DNA of 29,401 nucleotides, taken from Blastococcus sp. CT_GayMR20. Lineage in GTDB: Bacteria > Actinomycetota > Actinomycetes > Mycobacteriales > Geodermatophilaceae. The position numbers and the translations under genes were made by a program. The notes beneath the pieces were generated by a model. It saw nothing but the letters and a program-made list of their open reading frames with translations, had not been told where the DNA came from and searched no databases. The stretch spans positions 1 through 29,401 of the forward strand of contig NZ_SPQM01000058.1 of the NCBI RefSeq assembly GCF_004570345.1, given 5' to 3'. Numbering within the stretch: position 1 is the first letter of the stretch; every line of letters begins with the position of its first letter. Below are positions 16,215 to 23,881 of the stretch, one piece after another.

Positions 16215-16708
16215 GTCGCGGCGGGCGGGGGCCCGCATGCCCCGCCGGGCAGGACCCGGCCGAGGACCCGGTCGCCGATGGTGCGCAGGTGGTCGCGCTC
16301 GGCCGGGCTCAGGGCGTCGAAGACGAGCTGCCGGACGGTGGCGACGTGGCCGGGAGCGGTGGCCACGACCTTCGCGTAGCCGGCGTCGGTGAGGACGGCG
16401 TTCGTCGCCCGGCGGTCCTCGGCACAGGCCTCCCGCGCGAGGAACCCCTGGTTCTCCAGGCGACGCGCGACGTGGGAGAGCCGCGAGAGGGAGCCGTTGG
16501 CGAGCGCCGCGAGCTCGCTCATCCGCGCGGTCCGCGTCGGCCGCTCGGACAGCATCGCCAGGACCATGTACTCGAAGTGGCTCAGGCCGACGTCCCGCTG
16601 CAGCTGGGCGTCGAGCGCCGCGGGCAGCACCGTGATCACACCGGCCAGGGCCAGCCAGGCGGCGCGCTCGTCCGCGTCCAGCCACCGCGGTTCGTCGGTA
16701 CTCGGCAC
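16211..16708 (-). CDS. MarR-family transcriptional regulator
   Basis: This winged-helix repressor is 165 aa from GTG 16708 (167 from GTG 16714). Typical segments are LSHFEYMVLAMLSE (helix 2), MSELAALANGSLSRLSHVARRLENQGFLARE (recognition helix and wing) and DRRATNAVLTDAGY. TAGGCT ends 6 nt before GTG 16708, so it is probably leaderless from there. It is divergent from the doxX gene, and two identical palindromes in the shared promoter region are its likely operators. MarR proteins usually sense phenolic or oxidative small molecules; the ligand is unknown. Its end overlaps the AlkA stop. Confidence 0.92.
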   Translation of the reverse strand: MPSTDEPRWLDADERAAWLALAGVITVLPAALDAQLQRDVGLSHFEYMVLAMLSERPTRTARMSELAALANGSLSRLSHVARRLENQGFLAREACAEDRRATNAVLTDAGYAKVVATAPGHVATVRQLVFDALSPAERDHLRTIGDRVLGRVLPGGACGPPPAAT

Positions 16709-16726
16709 GAGCACAGCCTACCGCAA

Positions 16727-16776
16727 CACTTGACGCTTCAACTGTTGGACCTTACGGTCGCACTTGACGCTTCAAC
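16727..16776. promoter_or_regulatory. Twin MarR operators over the doxX promoter
   Basis: CACTTGACGCTTCAAC occurs twice without mismatch (16727-16742 and 16761-16776), 34 bp apart. Each contains the palindrome TTGA-N4-TCAA. The first overlaps a -35 (TTGACG, 16730-16735), which pairs with TACGGT (16753-16758) at 17 nt. The second covers the predicted start of transcription near 16765. Repression of doxX, and probably of marR itself, is the natural reading. Confidence 0.75.
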
Positions 16777-16811
16777 CATCGGGGTGGGTCGTCGGAGAAC
16801 GGGAGAACGCC

Positions 16812-17189
16812 ATGAACGTCGTCCTGTGGATCATCGCCGGCCTGCTGGCCCTCGCCTTCCTCGGTGCGGGCCTGACCAAGCTGACCCAGCCGAAGGAGAA
16901 GCTGGCCGCGAGCATGGCCTGGGTCGAGGACTTCTCGCCCGGCATGGTGAAGCTCATCGGCGCTCTGGAGGTGCTGGCCGCGATCGGGCTCGTCCTCCCT
17001 GCGGCGCTGGACGTGCTCCCCGTGCTGGTGCCGCTGGCCGCCGTCGGTCTGATCGCCCTGATGATCGGGGCTGCGATCACCCACGCCCGCCGCAGCGAGA
17101 CCCCGATGATCGCGGTCAACGTGGTGCTCCTGCTGCTGGCCGCCGTCGTCGCCTGGGGCCGGTTCGGCCCCTGGTCCTTCACCGCCTGA
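16812..17189 (+). CDS. DoxX-family membrane protein
   Basis: This 125-aa protein starts at ATG 16812 with GGGAG 6 nt upstream. It has four hydrophobic spans: VVLWIIAGLLALAFLGAG, VKLIGALEVLAAIGLVLP, VLVPLAAVGLIALMIGAA and VNVVLLLLAAVVAW. The GAGLTKLTQPKEKL segment after span 1 is typical of the DoxX/SURF4-like group. DoxX proteins sit in the inner membrane; some link to thiosulfate or oxidative-stress handling, but most are uncharacterised. Placement under a divergent MarR repressor with twin operators suggests inducible expression by a MarR ligand. Confidence 0.9.
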   Translation: MNVVLWIIAGLLALAFLGAGLTKLTQPKEKLAASMAWVEDFSPGMVKLIGALEVLAAIGLVLPAALDVLPVLVPLAAVGLIALMIGAAITHARRSETPMIAVNVVLLLLAAVVAWGRFGPWSFTA

Positions 17190-17195
17190 CGCAGG

Positions 17196-18062
17196 TCAGC
17201 GGCCGCCGAGCAGGCTCAGCAGGTAGTCGCCGTAGCCGCTCTTGGCCAATGGATCGGCAGCCCGGCGCAGCCCGTCGTCGTCCAGCCAGCCGTTGCGCCA
17301 GGCGACCTCCTCGATGCAGCCGATCTTCAGTCCCTGCCGCTCCTCGACCACGGATACGAACTCGGTCGCCTGCCGCAGTGACGCGAACGTGCCGGTGTCC
17401 AGCCACGCCGTGCCGCGGTCGAGCGCGGTGACGGTCAGCCGGCCGTCGCGCAGGTAGTGCTCGTTGACGGCGGTGATCTCCAGCTCGCCCCGGGCGCTGG
17501 GTGTGATGCTGCGGGCGACCTCGACGATGTCACCGGCGTAGAAGTAGAGGCCCGGGACGGCGTAGGAGCTCTTGGGCGCGGTCGGCTTCTCCTCGATGGA
17601 GATCACCCTGCCTTCGCCGTCGAACTCCACGACGCCGTACTCCTGGGGGTTGGCGACGTGGTAGGCGAAGACGTGCCCGCCCGCGGGTGCGGGGAGGCGG
17701 CTCAGAGCCGTGCCGAGGCCGGCGCCGTAGAAGATGTTGTCGCCGAGCACGAGGGCCGCCGCCTCGCCGTCGAGGAAGTCCGCGCCGATGAGGAAGGCCT
17801 GCGCGAGGCCCTCGGGCCGGGGCTGGACGGCGTACTCGATGCGCATGCCCAGCCGCAGGCCGTCGCCGAGCAGGGCGCGGAAGGCGTCCTGGTCGGCGGG
17901 CGTGGTGATGATCAGGACGTCGCGGACGCCGGCCATCATCAGCGTGGACAGCGGGTAGTAGATCATCGGTTTGTCGTAGACCGGCATGAGCTGCTTGCTC
18001 ACGGCCTGCGTGATCGGGAACAGCCGGCTCCCCGTGCCGCCGGCCAGAATGATTCCGCGCAC
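17196..18062 (-). CDS. rmlA: Glucose-1-phosphate thymidylyltransferase
   Basis: This 288-aa enzyme starts at GTG 18062. Its signature is [13 protein letters not shown] (6-18), with [21 protein letters not shown], then [26 protein letters not shown] and WLDTGTF. These match short-form RmlA, which makes dTDP-glucose from glucose-1-phosphate and dTTP, the first step to dTDP-L-rhamnose. TAGGGT ends 6 nt before the GTG, pointing to a leaderless mRNA that starts within the 17-bp gap to rmlC. rmlB and rmlD are not in the window. The product could supply dTDP-rhamnose to the WbbL-like enzyme and a dTDP-keto sugar to the aminotransferase. Confidence 0.96.
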   Translation of the reverse strand: MRGIILAGGTGSRLFPITQAVSKQLMPVYDKPMIYYPLSTLMMAGVRDVLIITTPADQDAFRALLGDGLRLGMRIEYAVQPRPEGLAQAFLIGADFLDGEAAALVLGDNIFYGAGLGTALSRLPAPAGGHVFAYHVANPQEYGVVEFDGEGRVISIEEKPTAPKSSYAVPGLYFYAGDIVEVARSITPSARGELEITAVNEHYLRDGRLTVTALDRGTAWLDTGTFASLRQATEFVSVVEERQGLKIGCIEEVAWRNGWLDDDGLRRAADPLAKSGYGDYLLSLLGGR

Positions 18063-18068
18063 TTCGCG

Positions 18069-18074
18069 ACCCTA
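18069..18074 (-). promoter_or_regulatory. -10 box of rmlA
   Basis: Minus-strand TAGGGT (18074-18069) is followed by six bases and then GTG 18062. This is the leaderless layout, and it lies between the rmlC stop and the rmlA start. Confidence 0.45.
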
Positions 18075-18079
18075 CTGGG

Positions 18080-18691
18080 CTAGCGGACGGACAGTCCGCG
18101 CAGCTCGGCGTAGCGGGCCGCGCACTGCTCCATGCTGGGCAGCAGCCCCTGAGCGACGGCCTCGTCCAGACTCGGCGCGGCGCGGTCCTTGGGGGAGAAC
18201 GTCAGGTCGAGATCGGTGGGCCACGGCAGGGCCAGCGCGGGGTCCAAGGGGTCGATCCCGAACTCCTTCCCCGGGCTGTAGAGCGTGGAGACCAGGTACG
18301 TGACCGAGCTGGAGTCCGCGAGCGACACGAAGGCGTGCCCGAGCCCCTCGGAGAGGTAGACCGCTCGCGGCGTCTCGCTGTCGAGCACGACCGCGTCGTG
18401 CATCCCGAAGGTCGGCGAACCCACCCGGATGTCGACGGTCACGTCCAGCACCTTGCCGACGGCGCAGTAGACGTACTTCGCCTGGCCCGGCGGGACGAGC
18501 GCGAAGTGCACGCCCCGCAGGGCGCCGCGCGTGGAGACGCTGTGGTTGGCCTGGGCGAGGGTGAACTCGTAGCCGAGCACTTCGGAGAGGATGTCGGTCC
18601 GGTACCACTCGGTGAACCGCCCGCGGGTGTCGCCGTGCGGCACGAGGTCCAGCACGTAGCTGTCCGGCACGGCCAGTTCGCGGATGTCCAC
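18080..18691 (-). CDS. rmlC: dTDP-4-dehydrorhamnose 3,5-epimerase
   Basis: This 203-aa cupin starts at GTG 18691; TAGCGT ends 6 nt before, again leaderless. RmlC landmarks are QANHSVSTRGALRGVHF with the catalytic His, KYVYCAVGKVLDVTVDIRVGSPTFG, YLSEGLGHAFVSLAD, and STLYSPGKEFGI with the catalytic Tyr, which precede DPLDPAL. It epimerises C3 and C5 of dTDP-4-keto-6-deoxyglucose on the way to dTDP-L-rhamnose. Related epimerases for other deoxysugars share these motifs, so sugar identity rests on the adjacent rmlA and the rhamnosyltransferase. Confidence 0.92.
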   Translation of the reverse strand: MDIRELAVPDSYVLDLVPHGDTRGRFTEWYRTDILSEVLGYEFTLAQANHSVSTRGALRGVHFALVPPGQAKYVYCAVGKVLDVTVDIRVGSPTFGMHDAVVLDSETPRAVYLSEGLGHAFVSLADSSSVTYLVSTLYSPGKEFGIDPLDPALALPWPTDLDLTFSPKDRAAPSLDEAVAQGLLPSMEQCAARYAELRGLSVR

Positions 18692-18697
18692 ACCCTG

Positions 18698-18703
18698 ACG
18701 CTA
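18698..18703 (-). promoter_or_regulatory. -10 box of rmlC
   Basis: Minus-strand TAGCGT (18703-18698) ends 6 nt before GTG 18691. It lies in the 26-bp space after the cofE stop, so rmlC has its own leaderless start. Confidence 0.45.
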
Positions 18704-18717
18704 GCGAAGCACCGTGC

Positions 18718-19773
18718 TCACGACGGCGGCGTGCCGAGCCACAACCTCCCCACGAGTGAGGAGCCGCCGGGCGTCCCGACCGGCTCCCAGCGGGTGGTCC
18801 AGCCCTCGGCGTGCAGCTGGACGACAGCCGCGCCCAGCAGCGCCCCGAGGTTGAGCGCCGTCGTGATGGTCACCGCGTCGGAGAGGTGGACGTCGACCAC
18901 GCCGTCCTCCTCGCCTCCGTAGCGCAGGACCACGGGGAACTCCGGGAGCGCGGCGCTGGCGACGCGGAAGGCCTCGGCCACCGCCGCCAGCTCGCCGGCC
19001 CGCGGCACGAGCTCCGCCGCGGGGGCGCGCGAGCCGACGAGGTCGCGGGCGCCGTACGGGAAGAGGTCGTCCTCCGGCAGCCGGACCAGCGGCCGGGTGC
19101 CCTCGTCCGGCTCCGGCCGGTCGACCACCAGGCCGCGGACCACTGCGACGGGGACGCCGGCGAGCTTGCCCTTCACCAGGTCGGCAGCCGATGCCAGCTC
19201 GTCGACGAGGGCGACCCGCGTCGTCTCCAGGCGGTTGCCGAAGGCGTCGACCGCGCCACGGTGGTCGGTGAGCGCGGCGATGCCGGCCGATCCCACCGCC
19301 ACGTCGGTGAGCCCCTCGCGCCAGGTCCGGCCGAAGGTGTCGCTCACCACGACGGCGACGTCCACGCCGAGCAGCTCGCGCAGCCGTTCCCGCAGGGCGC
19401 GTGCGGAGGCGTCGGCGTCCTCGGGGAGCAGGACCAGCGCGTCCTGACCGACGTTGGAGGCGTCGATGCCCGCCGCGGCCACGACCCAGCCCTGCCGCGT
19501 CTGCACGATGGCGAGCGGGCCCCGGCGGGCGACCACGCGGACGGCCTCCGCCTCGACCGCGTGCAGCCGGAGCTGCTCGCGGTCGGCGCCCGGTGGGACG
19601 ACGACCAGGCGCCCCTCGGTCTTGGAGACGGCCTTGGAGGTGACGACGACGACGTCGCCGTCGGCCAGCCAGGGAGCGGCGGCGGCGAGGGCGCCGGCGA
19701 GGTCGTCGCCGGGGCCGAACTCGGGCAGGCCGTGGACGGGCAGGACCGAAAGCCCCGCCGGCAGCTCAGGCAT
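18718..19773 (-). CDS. cofE: Coenzyme F420-0:L-glutamate ligase with short C-terminal extension
   Basis: This 351-aa protein starts at ATG 19773, overlapping cofD by 8 nt. The first ~245 residues are a complete CofE domain: [14 protein letters not shown] (43-55), [31 protein letters not shown] (nucleotide and metal site) and [13 protein letters not shown]. It adds glutamates to F420-0 in the cytosol. Mycobacterial FbiB (448 aa) carries a ~200-residue FMN-binding nitroreductase domain that reduces dehydro-F420-0. Here only ~100 residues follow, with no RRSVR-like FMN signature. The retained segment near [21 protein letters not shown] vaguely resembles part of that fold. Either the reductase is elsewhere or this tail does another job. 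Confidence 0.92.
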   Translation of the reverse strand: MPELPAGLSVLPVHGLPEFGPGDDLAGALAAAAPWLADGDVVVVTSKAVSKTEGRLVVVPPGADREQLRLHAVEAEAVRVVARRGPLAIVQTRQGWVVAAAGIDASNVGQDALVLLPEDADASARALRERLRELLGVDVAVVVSDTFGRTWREGLTDVAVGSAGIAALTDHRGAVDAFGNRLETTRVALVDELASAADLVKGKLAGVPVAVVRGLVVDRPEPDEGTRPLVRLPEDDLFPYGARDLVGSRAPAAELVPRAGELAAVAEAFRVASAALPEFPVVLRYGGEEDGVVDVHLSDAVTITTALNLGALLGAAVVQLHAEGWTTRWEPVGTPGGSSLVGRLWLGTPPS

Positions 19774-20725
19774 GGGCGGCGTCGAGGGCGGCCCGCGCCA
19801 GGGCTTCGGTCGCCTCGGGCGAGGACATGAGGAGCGGCACCTCGCGGACGTCGACCCCTGGGACCGTCGCGCCGTCGCCCGGTGCCACCAGCCAGGCGTC
19901 GAGCAGGCCACCGGAGGCCCGCGCTCCGTAGTGCCGGCCGACGCCCTCGGCGCTGACCTCGATGCCCAGGACGGGCAGGCAGCGGTCGGCCATCCCGCGG
20001 ACGACGGCGCCACCCACGATCGGCGAGACCCCGGCGATGCGGGCCGGCGAGCTGAGCAGCGCCTCCCGGAGCCCCGGGACCCCGAGGACGGTGCCGATCG
20101 AGACCACCGGGTTGGACGGCGCGAGGAGGACGGCGTCGGCGGCGGCGAACGCCTCGACCACCCCGGGGCCCGGCCGCGCGGCCTCGACCCCCACCTGGAC
20201 GAACGCCGCCGGGTCCAGCGCCGCGCGGTGGCGCACCCACCATTCCTGGAAGTGGATGGCCTGCTGGCGGTCGGTGTCGGGATCCGTCACGACGACGTGG
20301 GTCTCCACGCGCTGGTCGCTCATCGGCAGGACGGTGACGCCCGGCTGCCAGCGGGCAGCCAGCGCCGCGGTGACCGCCGACAGCGGGTAGCCGGCGTCGA
20401 GCATCCGCGTGCGGATCAGGTGCGTGGCGAGGTCGCGGTCGCCGAGGCCGAACCAGTCGGGGTCGGCGTCGTATGCGGTCAGCTCCTCCTTGACCGTCCA
20501 GCTCTCGCCGGCGCGGCCCCAGCCCCGCTCCTCGTCGATGCCGCCGCCGAGGGTGTAGACGACGGTGTCGAGGTCCGGGCAGATCCGCAGGCCGTGCATC
20601 GTGACGTCGTCGCCGGTGTTCACGACGGCGGTGATCTGCGCCTCCGGCGCCGCGGCGCGCACCCCGCGGAGGAAACGAGCCCCACCGGTCCCTCCGGCCA
20701 GCACGACGATCTTCACGAAACACAT
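19766..20725 (-). CDS. cofD: 2-phospho-L-lactate transferase (F420 biosynthesis)
   Basis: This 319-aa protein (FbiA in actinobacteria) begins at ATG 20725; GTG 20716 (MKIVVLAGG) is an equally good start. Signature stretches are [14 protein letters not shown] (8-21), [34 protein letters not shown] and [15 protein letters not shown]. It transfers the phospho-lactyl or phosphoenolpyruvyl group from the guanylylated intermediate to Fo, giving F420-0 or dehydro-F420-0. It heads the cofD-cofE operon and is divergent from whiB2, the same arrangement as fbiA and whiB2 in M. tuberculosis. No clear -35/-10 pair is evident on its strand. Confidence 0.96.
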   Translation of the reverse strand: MCFVKIVVLAGGTGGARFLRGVRAAAPEAQITAVVNTGDDVTMHGLRICPDLDTVVYTLGGGIDEERGWGRAGESWTVKEELTAYDADPDWFGLGDRDLATHLIRTRMLDAGYPLSAVTAALAARWQPGVTVLPMSDQRVETHVVVTDPDTDRQQAIHFQEWWVRHRAALDPAAFVQVGVEAARPGPGVVEAFAAADAVLLAPSNPVVSIGTVLGVPGLREALLSSPARIAGVSPIVGGAVVRGMADRCLPVLGIEVSAEGVGRHYGARASGGLLDAWLVAPGDGATVPGVDVREVPLLMSSPEATEALARAALDAAHA

Positions 20726-20841
20726 CGTGCCCGATAGGCAGTTGTCGACTGTTCTACGGGCGTGTCGGGGGTAGGGACGAGATCTGACGAACGCCTGGTA
20801 CGGGTGGGGCTGGTGTGGCGTGTCGCTTACACCGGGCGAAG

Positions 20842-20871
20842 TTGACGGACAGGCAACGACACGCGTGTAAT
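20842..20871 (+). promoter_or_regulatory. whiB2 promoter
   Basis: TTGACG (20842-20847) and TGTAAT (20866-20871) are 18 nt apart, close to the sigma-70 consensus. The -10 ends 7 nt before ATG 20879, which is in frame with whiB2, so translation from the very 5' end of the mRNA is possible. Confidence 0.65.
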
Positions 20872-20956
20872 TCCGCCGATGTCAACGAGTGCAGGGCGGA
20901 CCGGGAACGTCCCGGACACCGCGCACCGGGGCAACAGCGAGAGGGGACGCACCGTC

Positions 20957-21310
20957 ATGGCCGAGGTTTCGTGGTTGAGCGACTACGTCAGTGGCAACGA
21001 CCGGCCGGACCGGTTCGGTGCGGGCGCCGGCCAGGGCGTGGGCATGGGCCAGGGGATCGCCGGCCTCCTGGGCATCGGGGCCGAGTCCGACGCCCAGTCG
21101 TGGCAGGAGCAGGCCCTGTGCGCCGAGACCGACCCGGAGGCGTTCTTTCCGGAGAAGGGCGGCTCGACGCGCGAGGCCAAGAAGATCTGCACCGGTTGCG
21201 AGGTCAAGGCCCAGTGCCTGGAGTACGCCCTCGCCAACGACGAGCGCTTCGGCATCTGGGGCGGCCTCTCCGAGCGTGAGCGTCGCCGCCTGCGTCGCCG
21301 CGCCGTCTGA
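20957..21310 (+). CDS. whiB2: WhiB2-type iron-sulfur transcriptional regulator
   Basis: This protein is 117 aa from ATG 20957, with GAGGGGA 9 nt upstream. Four cysteines (55, 78, 81, 87) in the C-x(n)-C-x2-C-x5-C arrangement bind a [4Fe-4S] cluster. ALCAETDPEAFFPEKGGSTREAKKI is near-identical to the WhiB2/WhmD sequence as I recall it, and GIWGG (99-103) plus the basic tail RERRRLRRRAV contact sigma factor and DNA. An unusual Gly-rich stretch (GAGAGQGVGMGQGIAGLLGI) precedes the cluster domain. WhiB2 controls septation and cell division or sporulation in relatives. ATG 20879 would give a 143-aa form, and the promoter supports leaderless use of it, so two isoforms are possible. Confidence 0.95.
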   Translation: MAEVSWLSDYVSGNDRPDRFGAGAGQGVGMGQGIAGLLGIGAESDAQSWQEQALCAETDPEAFFPEKGGSTREAKKICTGCEVKAQCLEYALANDERFGIWGGLSERERRRLRRRAV

Positions 21311-21315
21311 GAAAG

Positions 21316-21357
21316 GACCCCCTGCCCCCCGCTCGCAGCGGGCCCCTGCAGGGGGTC
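21316..21357 (+). terminator. First hairpin after whiB2
   Basis: GACCCCCTGC (21316-21325) pairs with GCAGGGGGTC (21348-21357). An inner CCCGCT-cgc-AGCGGG hairpin is stacked within. It starts 6 nt after the whiB2 stop. No T-tract follows, which is common for actinobacterial terminators. Confidence 0.7.
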
Positions 21358-21396
21358 GAGTACGACAGGACCTGCTGACCCCTCCGCGGGTCCTCC

Positions 21397-21433
21397 ACCA
21401 CAGCCGCCGACGGTTCCCGTCGGCGGCTGTGGT
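21397..21433 (+). terminator. Second hairpin after whiB2, perfect 17-bp stem
   Basis: ACCACAGCCGCCGACGG (21397-21413) and its exact complement (21417-21433) flank a TTC loop. The stem ends 12 nt before the GTG of the next gene. It could stop whiB2 read-through, protect an RNA 3' end, or regulate the downstream gene. Confidence 0.75.
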
Positions 21434-21445
21434 GCTATTCGCACC

Positions 21446-22258
21446 GTGTCCACGCGCGTCGCCCTTGATCGGCCGCGGGTCGTCCAGGAGATCCGTGCGG
21501 CGGCGCCGCTGATGGCCGATCTCGCCGCCCCGGTGACCGCCCGGGCGCCGTGGCTCACCGCCGTCCTGAACCACCAGGCCGCGCACCACCGGCCCGGGGT
21601 GCGGCCGGCCGCCGTGGTCGTCGCGGAGCACCGGCACGACCGGCCCGACGCCGTGGCGTTCCTCACCCTCCGGCGCCGGTGCTGGGTCACCGAGGTGACC
21701 CTGCTCGGGCAGTCGGCCGGCCCGCTGCCGCCCGGGCGGGCCCCGTCCCGGCTGCTGGCCCGCGGCCCGGACCTCGCGGACCGGTTGGCCGGCGGGATCT
21801 GCGACCTGCTCGACTCCCTGCGCGGCCCGACACGGTTGCGGCTCAGCGGCCTGCCCGTGGGCGATCTCACGGCCCGGGCCCTCGCGGCACGGCAGCCGGA
21901 CGGCGTGATCGGCACCGGGCGCAGCGTCCGCCTCGTGGACGGCCTGGACGACGCCGGTCCCGCCGTCCGCAGCCGTGATCCCCGTGTCCTCGAGTCGTGG
22001 CTGCCCCGGCTGCTGGCGCACGGGGACGATCCGCGGGCGGGCGGCTTCCTCCGGGCGGCCGCGCGGCTGCACGCCGCCATCGGGCAGGTCGAGGTGGCCG
22101 TCGTCGCCGACGGCGCGGTGCTCCGCGCGGGCCTGCTCACCCTGGTCGAAGGCGCCGACCGGTGGCCCTGGTGGGGGTGGACGACCATCGGGGGCCTGTC
22201 CGAGGAGATGGGTGCACCGCTGGTGAGCCTCACCGCCCCGGCCCGTCGATGGCCGTGA
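21446..22258 (+). CDS. Conserved-looking protein of unknown function
   Basis: This 270-aa protein starts at GTG 21446. There is no Shine-Dalgarno; TGCTAT ending 7 nt upstream is a poor -10, so a leaderless start is possible but weak. I do not recognise a family. The sequence is Arg- and Leu-rich with strands such as AVVVAEHRHD and VAFLTLRRRCWVTEVTLLG, and the C-terminal block PWWGWTTIGGLSEEMGAPLV looks conserved. This mixed alpha/beta composition could fit a GNAT-like fold, but no acetyl-CoA loop is visible. No membrane span. It converges on the gene at 22266 with a 7-bp gap. Confidence 0.75.
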   Translation: MSTRVALDRPRVVQEIRAAAPLMADLAAPVTARAPWLTAVLNHQAAHHRPGVRPAAVVVAEHRHDRPDAVAFLTLRRRCWVTEVTLLGQSAGPLPPGRAPSRLLARGPDLADRLAGGICDLLDSLRGPTRLRLSGLPVGDLTARALAARQPDGVIGTGRSVRLVDGLDDAGPAVRSRDPRVLESWLPRLLAHGDDPRAGGFLRAAARLHAAIGQVEVAVVADGAVLRAGLLTLVEGADRWPWWGWTTIGGLSEEMGAPLVSLTAPARRWP

Positions 22259-22265
22259 GGGCCGG

Positions 22266-23249
22266 TCAGCCGCCGAAGCGCAGTTCGTCGCCGTCCTGGC
22301 CGGTGGTCCGGGCGCGGTCCTCGCCCAGGGTGAGGACCCCCGTGGCGGCCACCCAGCCCTCGTCGGGGTCCCCGGAGCGCGGCTCGACCCGGGCCGTCAG
22401 CTCGTAGGCGCGGCCGGTCCACGCGGGCGCCGATCCGTTCGGCCGCAGGTACGTCGGGAATCTGCCGGAGATGCGCAGGTCATCGCCGTCCCTCGACACC
22501 TCGAGGGCGGGTGCCGCGAGGTCCGCGTACTCGGTCAGCGACGCCACGCAGCCGGCGGCGACCGGATCGGCGGGCGCCCGTCCGGTCAGGCAGTTGAACG
22601 TGAGCAGCTCGACGTGGGCGACGGCGTCCTCGCCGTCGGACGTCACGGTGAGCCGCGGATAGGCGGCGGTCACGCCCACCGCCCGCCGCTCCAGGACGAC
22701 GCCGCCGAAGCGCACGTGCGCCGCCAGGCCGTCGCGACCCGGTACGACGGAGGCGCCGGCCAGCGCGCCGGCCTCGCGGGTCTCCGGGACGGTTCCGGTC
22801 GGCGACGTCGCCCGCGCCTGGCTGCGCGGGGCCTCCGACTCCTGCGCCGCGACGGCGAGCGCCGCGGCGACGCCCACCAGCACGAGGGCCGTGGCCCCCA
22901 TCGCGGCCAGTGCTGTCGTGGTCTGCCGCCGGCCCCGCCCCGCAGGGGGCTCCGGCGGAGCGGACGGCGGGGGAGGCGCGCTGAGCGCGGCCCATCCCGT
23001 GATCGGCGACGGCGGCGCACCGGCGGAGCCGGGTGGGTGCTCGAGGAACTGCTGGAGGTCGTCGACGGGCGCCGGCGGTTCCTCCCTCGGCGTCCGCCCG
23101 CCGACGGGCCGGCGCAGGAGCAGGACCGTGCCGAGTGCGGCGAGCGCGACCAGGGCGACGCCCAGGACGGCGCCCAGCACCAGCCAGGGCGCCATCGGGG
23201 ACTGCGCCGCGGCGACGTCCATCCCGGCCGGCTCCATCCCGCTCAGCAT
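22266..23249 (-). CDS. Two-span membrane protein with exported C-terminal domain
   Basis: This 327-aa frame starts at ATG 23249; ATG 23222 (318 aa, GGAG 9 nt upstream) may be the real start. Span 1 is about residues 20-46 (APWLVLGAVLGVALVALAA). A Pro-rich cytosolic linker follows (PPPPSAPPEPP), then span 2 at about 111-135. The last ~190 residues should lie outside; they are beta-rich, with a Cys pair in FNCLTGRAPADPVAAGC that could form a disulfide. Three Ala/Gly-rich segments give no family match. It lies between a gene of unknown function and the zincin-like gene; function unknown. Confidence 0.8.
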   Translation of the reverse strand: MLSGMEPAGMDVAAAQSPMAPWLVLGAVLGVALVALAALGTVLLLRRPVGGRTPREEPPAPVDDLQQFLEHPPGSAGAPPSPITGWAALSAPPPPSAPPEPPAGRGRRQTTTALAAMGATALVLVGVAAALAVAAQESEAPRSQARATSPTGTVPETREAGALAGASVVPGRDGLAAHVRFGGVVLERRAVGVTAAYPRLTVTSDGEDAVAHVELLTFNCLTGRAPADPVAAGCVASLTEYADLAAPALEVSRDGDDLRISGRFPTYLRPNGSAPAWTGRAYELTARVEPRSGDPDEGWVAATGVLTLGEDRARTTGQDGDELRFGG

Positions 23250-23285
23250 CGCAGGACGCCGGGGCGCTCCGGTCGCCCCGCCGGT

Positions 23286-23744
23286 TCAGCCGGTGGGGTC
23301 GATCTCCTCAGGGTCCCGGCCCAGCAGGACGGCGACCTGGTCGACGACGACGTCGCGGACGAGGTCGGCGAGGTCCTCCCGGTCGTGGGCGCGGATCTCC
23401 AGGGGGCGGCGGTAGACCACGATGCGCGGCGGGATCTCCTGCCCGTTCTCGCGGTGGGCGGGCAGCACGCGCGCCAGGGGGACGCTGCCGTCGTCGAGCA
23501 CGTCGGAGTCGTGCACGACCTCGTCGGGACTCGTGTGCTCGACCCACGGCACGTCCTCGACGGCGAACTCCACGCCGGCGAGCTCGCGTTCCCAGCGCCG
23601 CTCGATGTCCTCGACGGCGTCGAGCACGAGGTCGTCGAACTGCTCGGCGCGGCTGCGGGCCAGTGGCACCTCGGCCGGGACCAGGCGTCCGCGCAGGCCA
23701 CGGCCGTGTCGGTCGCGTCGGGGACTGCGTGGAGGGCGGCTCAT
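23286..23744 (-). CDS. Zincin-like metallopeptidase-family protein lacking HExxH
   Basis: This 152-aa protein starts at ATG 23744. Size, the N-terminal FDDLVLDAVEDIERRW helix and the strand PPRIVVYRRPLEIRA fit the small zincin-like family (PF06262 type) found beside whiB2 in actinobacteria (Rv3259 position). The active-site helix, normally HExxH, here reads DVVVDQVAVLLG, with DQVAV at 135-139, so both zinc His and the catalytic Glu are absent. It is therefore probably not a peptidase and may bind a partner. A TAGGCT box (23759-23754) lies 9 nt before the ATG. Divergent from the DUF3499 gene. Confidence 0.85.
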   Translation of the reverse strand: MSRPPRSPRRDRHGRGLRGRLVPAEVPLARSRAEQFDDLVLDAVEDIERRWERELAGVEFAVEDVPWVEHTSPDEVVHDSDVLDDGSVPLARVLPAHRENGQEIPPRIVVYRRPLEIRAHDREDLADLVRDVVVDQVAVLLGRDPEEIDPTG

Positions 23745-23881
23745 GACGGGGGCAGCCTACGGCCGGCGAGGGGCCCGGGACCGGTGTCGGGGCCCACGGG
23801 GTCATCGTGCAGGATGTGGCTGGCTGTCCGCCCCCTCCCAGTTTTCCGTCGCGCCTGCTGCCATCCACGGCCGTGCGCGAT

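Noticed and set aside
15323..17431. 702-codon plus-strand open frame
   Set aside because: Runs over the AlkA gene in another frame and then antisense to marR and rmlA; composition is shadow-like.
18718..19773. cofE as a frameshifted or truncated pseudogene
   Set aside because: The ligase domain is intact and the tail is continuous, in frame and ends cleanly; it looks like a variant architecture rather than decay.
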